From IMG/VR virus record IMGVR_UViG_3300012928_000043, positions 1-23,798 of that record: 23,798 nucleotides of DNA; one strand, 5' to 3'. The notes below the pieces were generated by a model. That model had not been told where the DNA came from. It worked only from the letters and a program-made list of their open reading frames with translations, and did no database searches. The stretch is from a virus. Below are positions 23,270 through 23,798 of the stretch, piece by piece (positions within the stretch are counted from its first letter, which is position 1; each line of letters starts with the position of its first letter). The position numbers and the translations under genes are program-made.

Positions 23270-23798
23270 TGGCAATATTTGTAGATACAGATCATTCACA
23301 GAAAAAAAAGGTTTTGCCTGATGCAAGTGGCACGATCATGCTTACAAGCCTTACAGATGCAGATGCAAGTATAGGCATTGTACCTGTTGCAGCTGGTAGG
23401 TTTAACTTGAATGGTGGTCATGTTAAAGCAAAGAATCTATCTTGTAGTAGAACTGGTGTTGGTAGTTACAGATTGACATTTGGTACTGCAAGACCAGATT
23501 CAAACTATGTTGTTACAGCACAAGTTATAAAAGACCCCAATGTCTTAATGGAAGATCTTAATATACATGTAGCTAATAACTCACAACAGACAACTCATTT
23601 TGACGTAGATATATATGAAAGAGAGAATCCTGATATAACAGTTGAAAGTGGTTTAACTCTTACTGATTTATTTAGTCCTAATGTAACAATAGTAACTGCT
23701 GAATATAGTAGAGGACAGCCAGTAGTATTTGGTTGTGAAGTGGTGTTTCCTACTTCTGTTACTACAGCTTGTACTCTATGGGAACATGGGGGAGGTGG
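23269..23798 (+). CDS. Partial virion protein, cut by window end (fibre-like)
   Basis: This open reading frame starts at ATG 23269 (TAATG overlap) and runs without a stop to the window end, giving at least 176 residues. The N-terminus has DTDHSQKKKVLPDASGTIML, then a strand-rich part including VKAKNLSCSRTGVGSYRLTFGTA and RPDSNYVVTAQV. G-x-Y-x-x-x-F-x-T-A-R-P-D-x-N-Y-x-V is a pattern of C-terminal tail-fibre or collar domains in phages. It ends in a Gly-rich segment (HGGG) at the edge. A second fibre or fibre-associated protein is inferred; the complete length is unknown. Confidence 0.7.
   Translation, partial: MAIFVDTDHSQKKKVLPDASGTIMLTSLTDADASIGIVPVAAGRFNLNGGHVKAKNLSCSRTGVGSYRLTFGTARPDSNYVVTAQVIKDPNVLMEDLNIHVANNSQQTTHFDVDIYERENPDITVESGLTLTDLFSPNVTIVTAEYSRGQPVVFGCEVVFPTSVTTACTLWEHGGG

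Overview
This window looks like the late (packaging, head and tail) half of a lytic, T7-like short-tailed phage. Every gene I accept is on the + strand and they are packed end to end. The order is small terminase, large terminase, T7-type portal/connector, scaffold, capsid, tail tubes A and B, three internal virion (ejection) proteins, tail fibre, receptor-binding protein and a probable lysis or membrane cassette. The DNA is AT-rich (late genes about 30-37% GC by hand count). The small gene families around the portal and scaffold are ones I associate with marine phages. I infer a marine podovirus of an AT-rich bacterium, perhaps an alphaproteobacterium, but nothing here fixes the host.

Positions 1-470 carry no convincing protein gene but are unusually structured. 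A nested inverted repeat spans 41-188. A second structured block spans 214-392, with a long hairpin, two smaller hairpins and a 7-base element that can pair with either of two partners. Directly downstream is a near-consensus sigma-70 promoter (414-443), with an imperfect 15-bp dyad touching its -35 box. It is well placed to transcribe terS and the late operon.

471-5527 holds packaging genes and the portal: terS, an unknown 210-residue protein, terL (TTG start overlapping the upstream stop), a protein resembling a permuted papain/NlpC fold, a small charged protein and the portal. 5499-6432 holds four small genes between portal and scaffold. 6442-8508 holds the scaffold, a 150-nt capsid leader, the capsid and a small capsid-adjacent protein. 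8508-9377 holds two tiny lysine-rich genes and a basic unknown protein. 9378-18935 encodes tail tubes A and B and the ejection proteins (gp14-, gp15- and gp16-like). 18955-21966 encodes a T7-gp17-type fibre adaptor and a separate receptor-binding candidate with a chitin-binding-like N terminus and an RCC1-like beta-propeller. 21975-23269 holds four small genes, two with a C-terminal membrane helix. The last gene (from 23269) runs off the window.

Most late genes are joined by 1-base (TAATG) or 4-base (ATGA, TTGA) stop/start overlaps, consistent with one translationally coupled late operon. Terminase genes sit upstream of the portal, unlike T7, where they are near the end of the late region.
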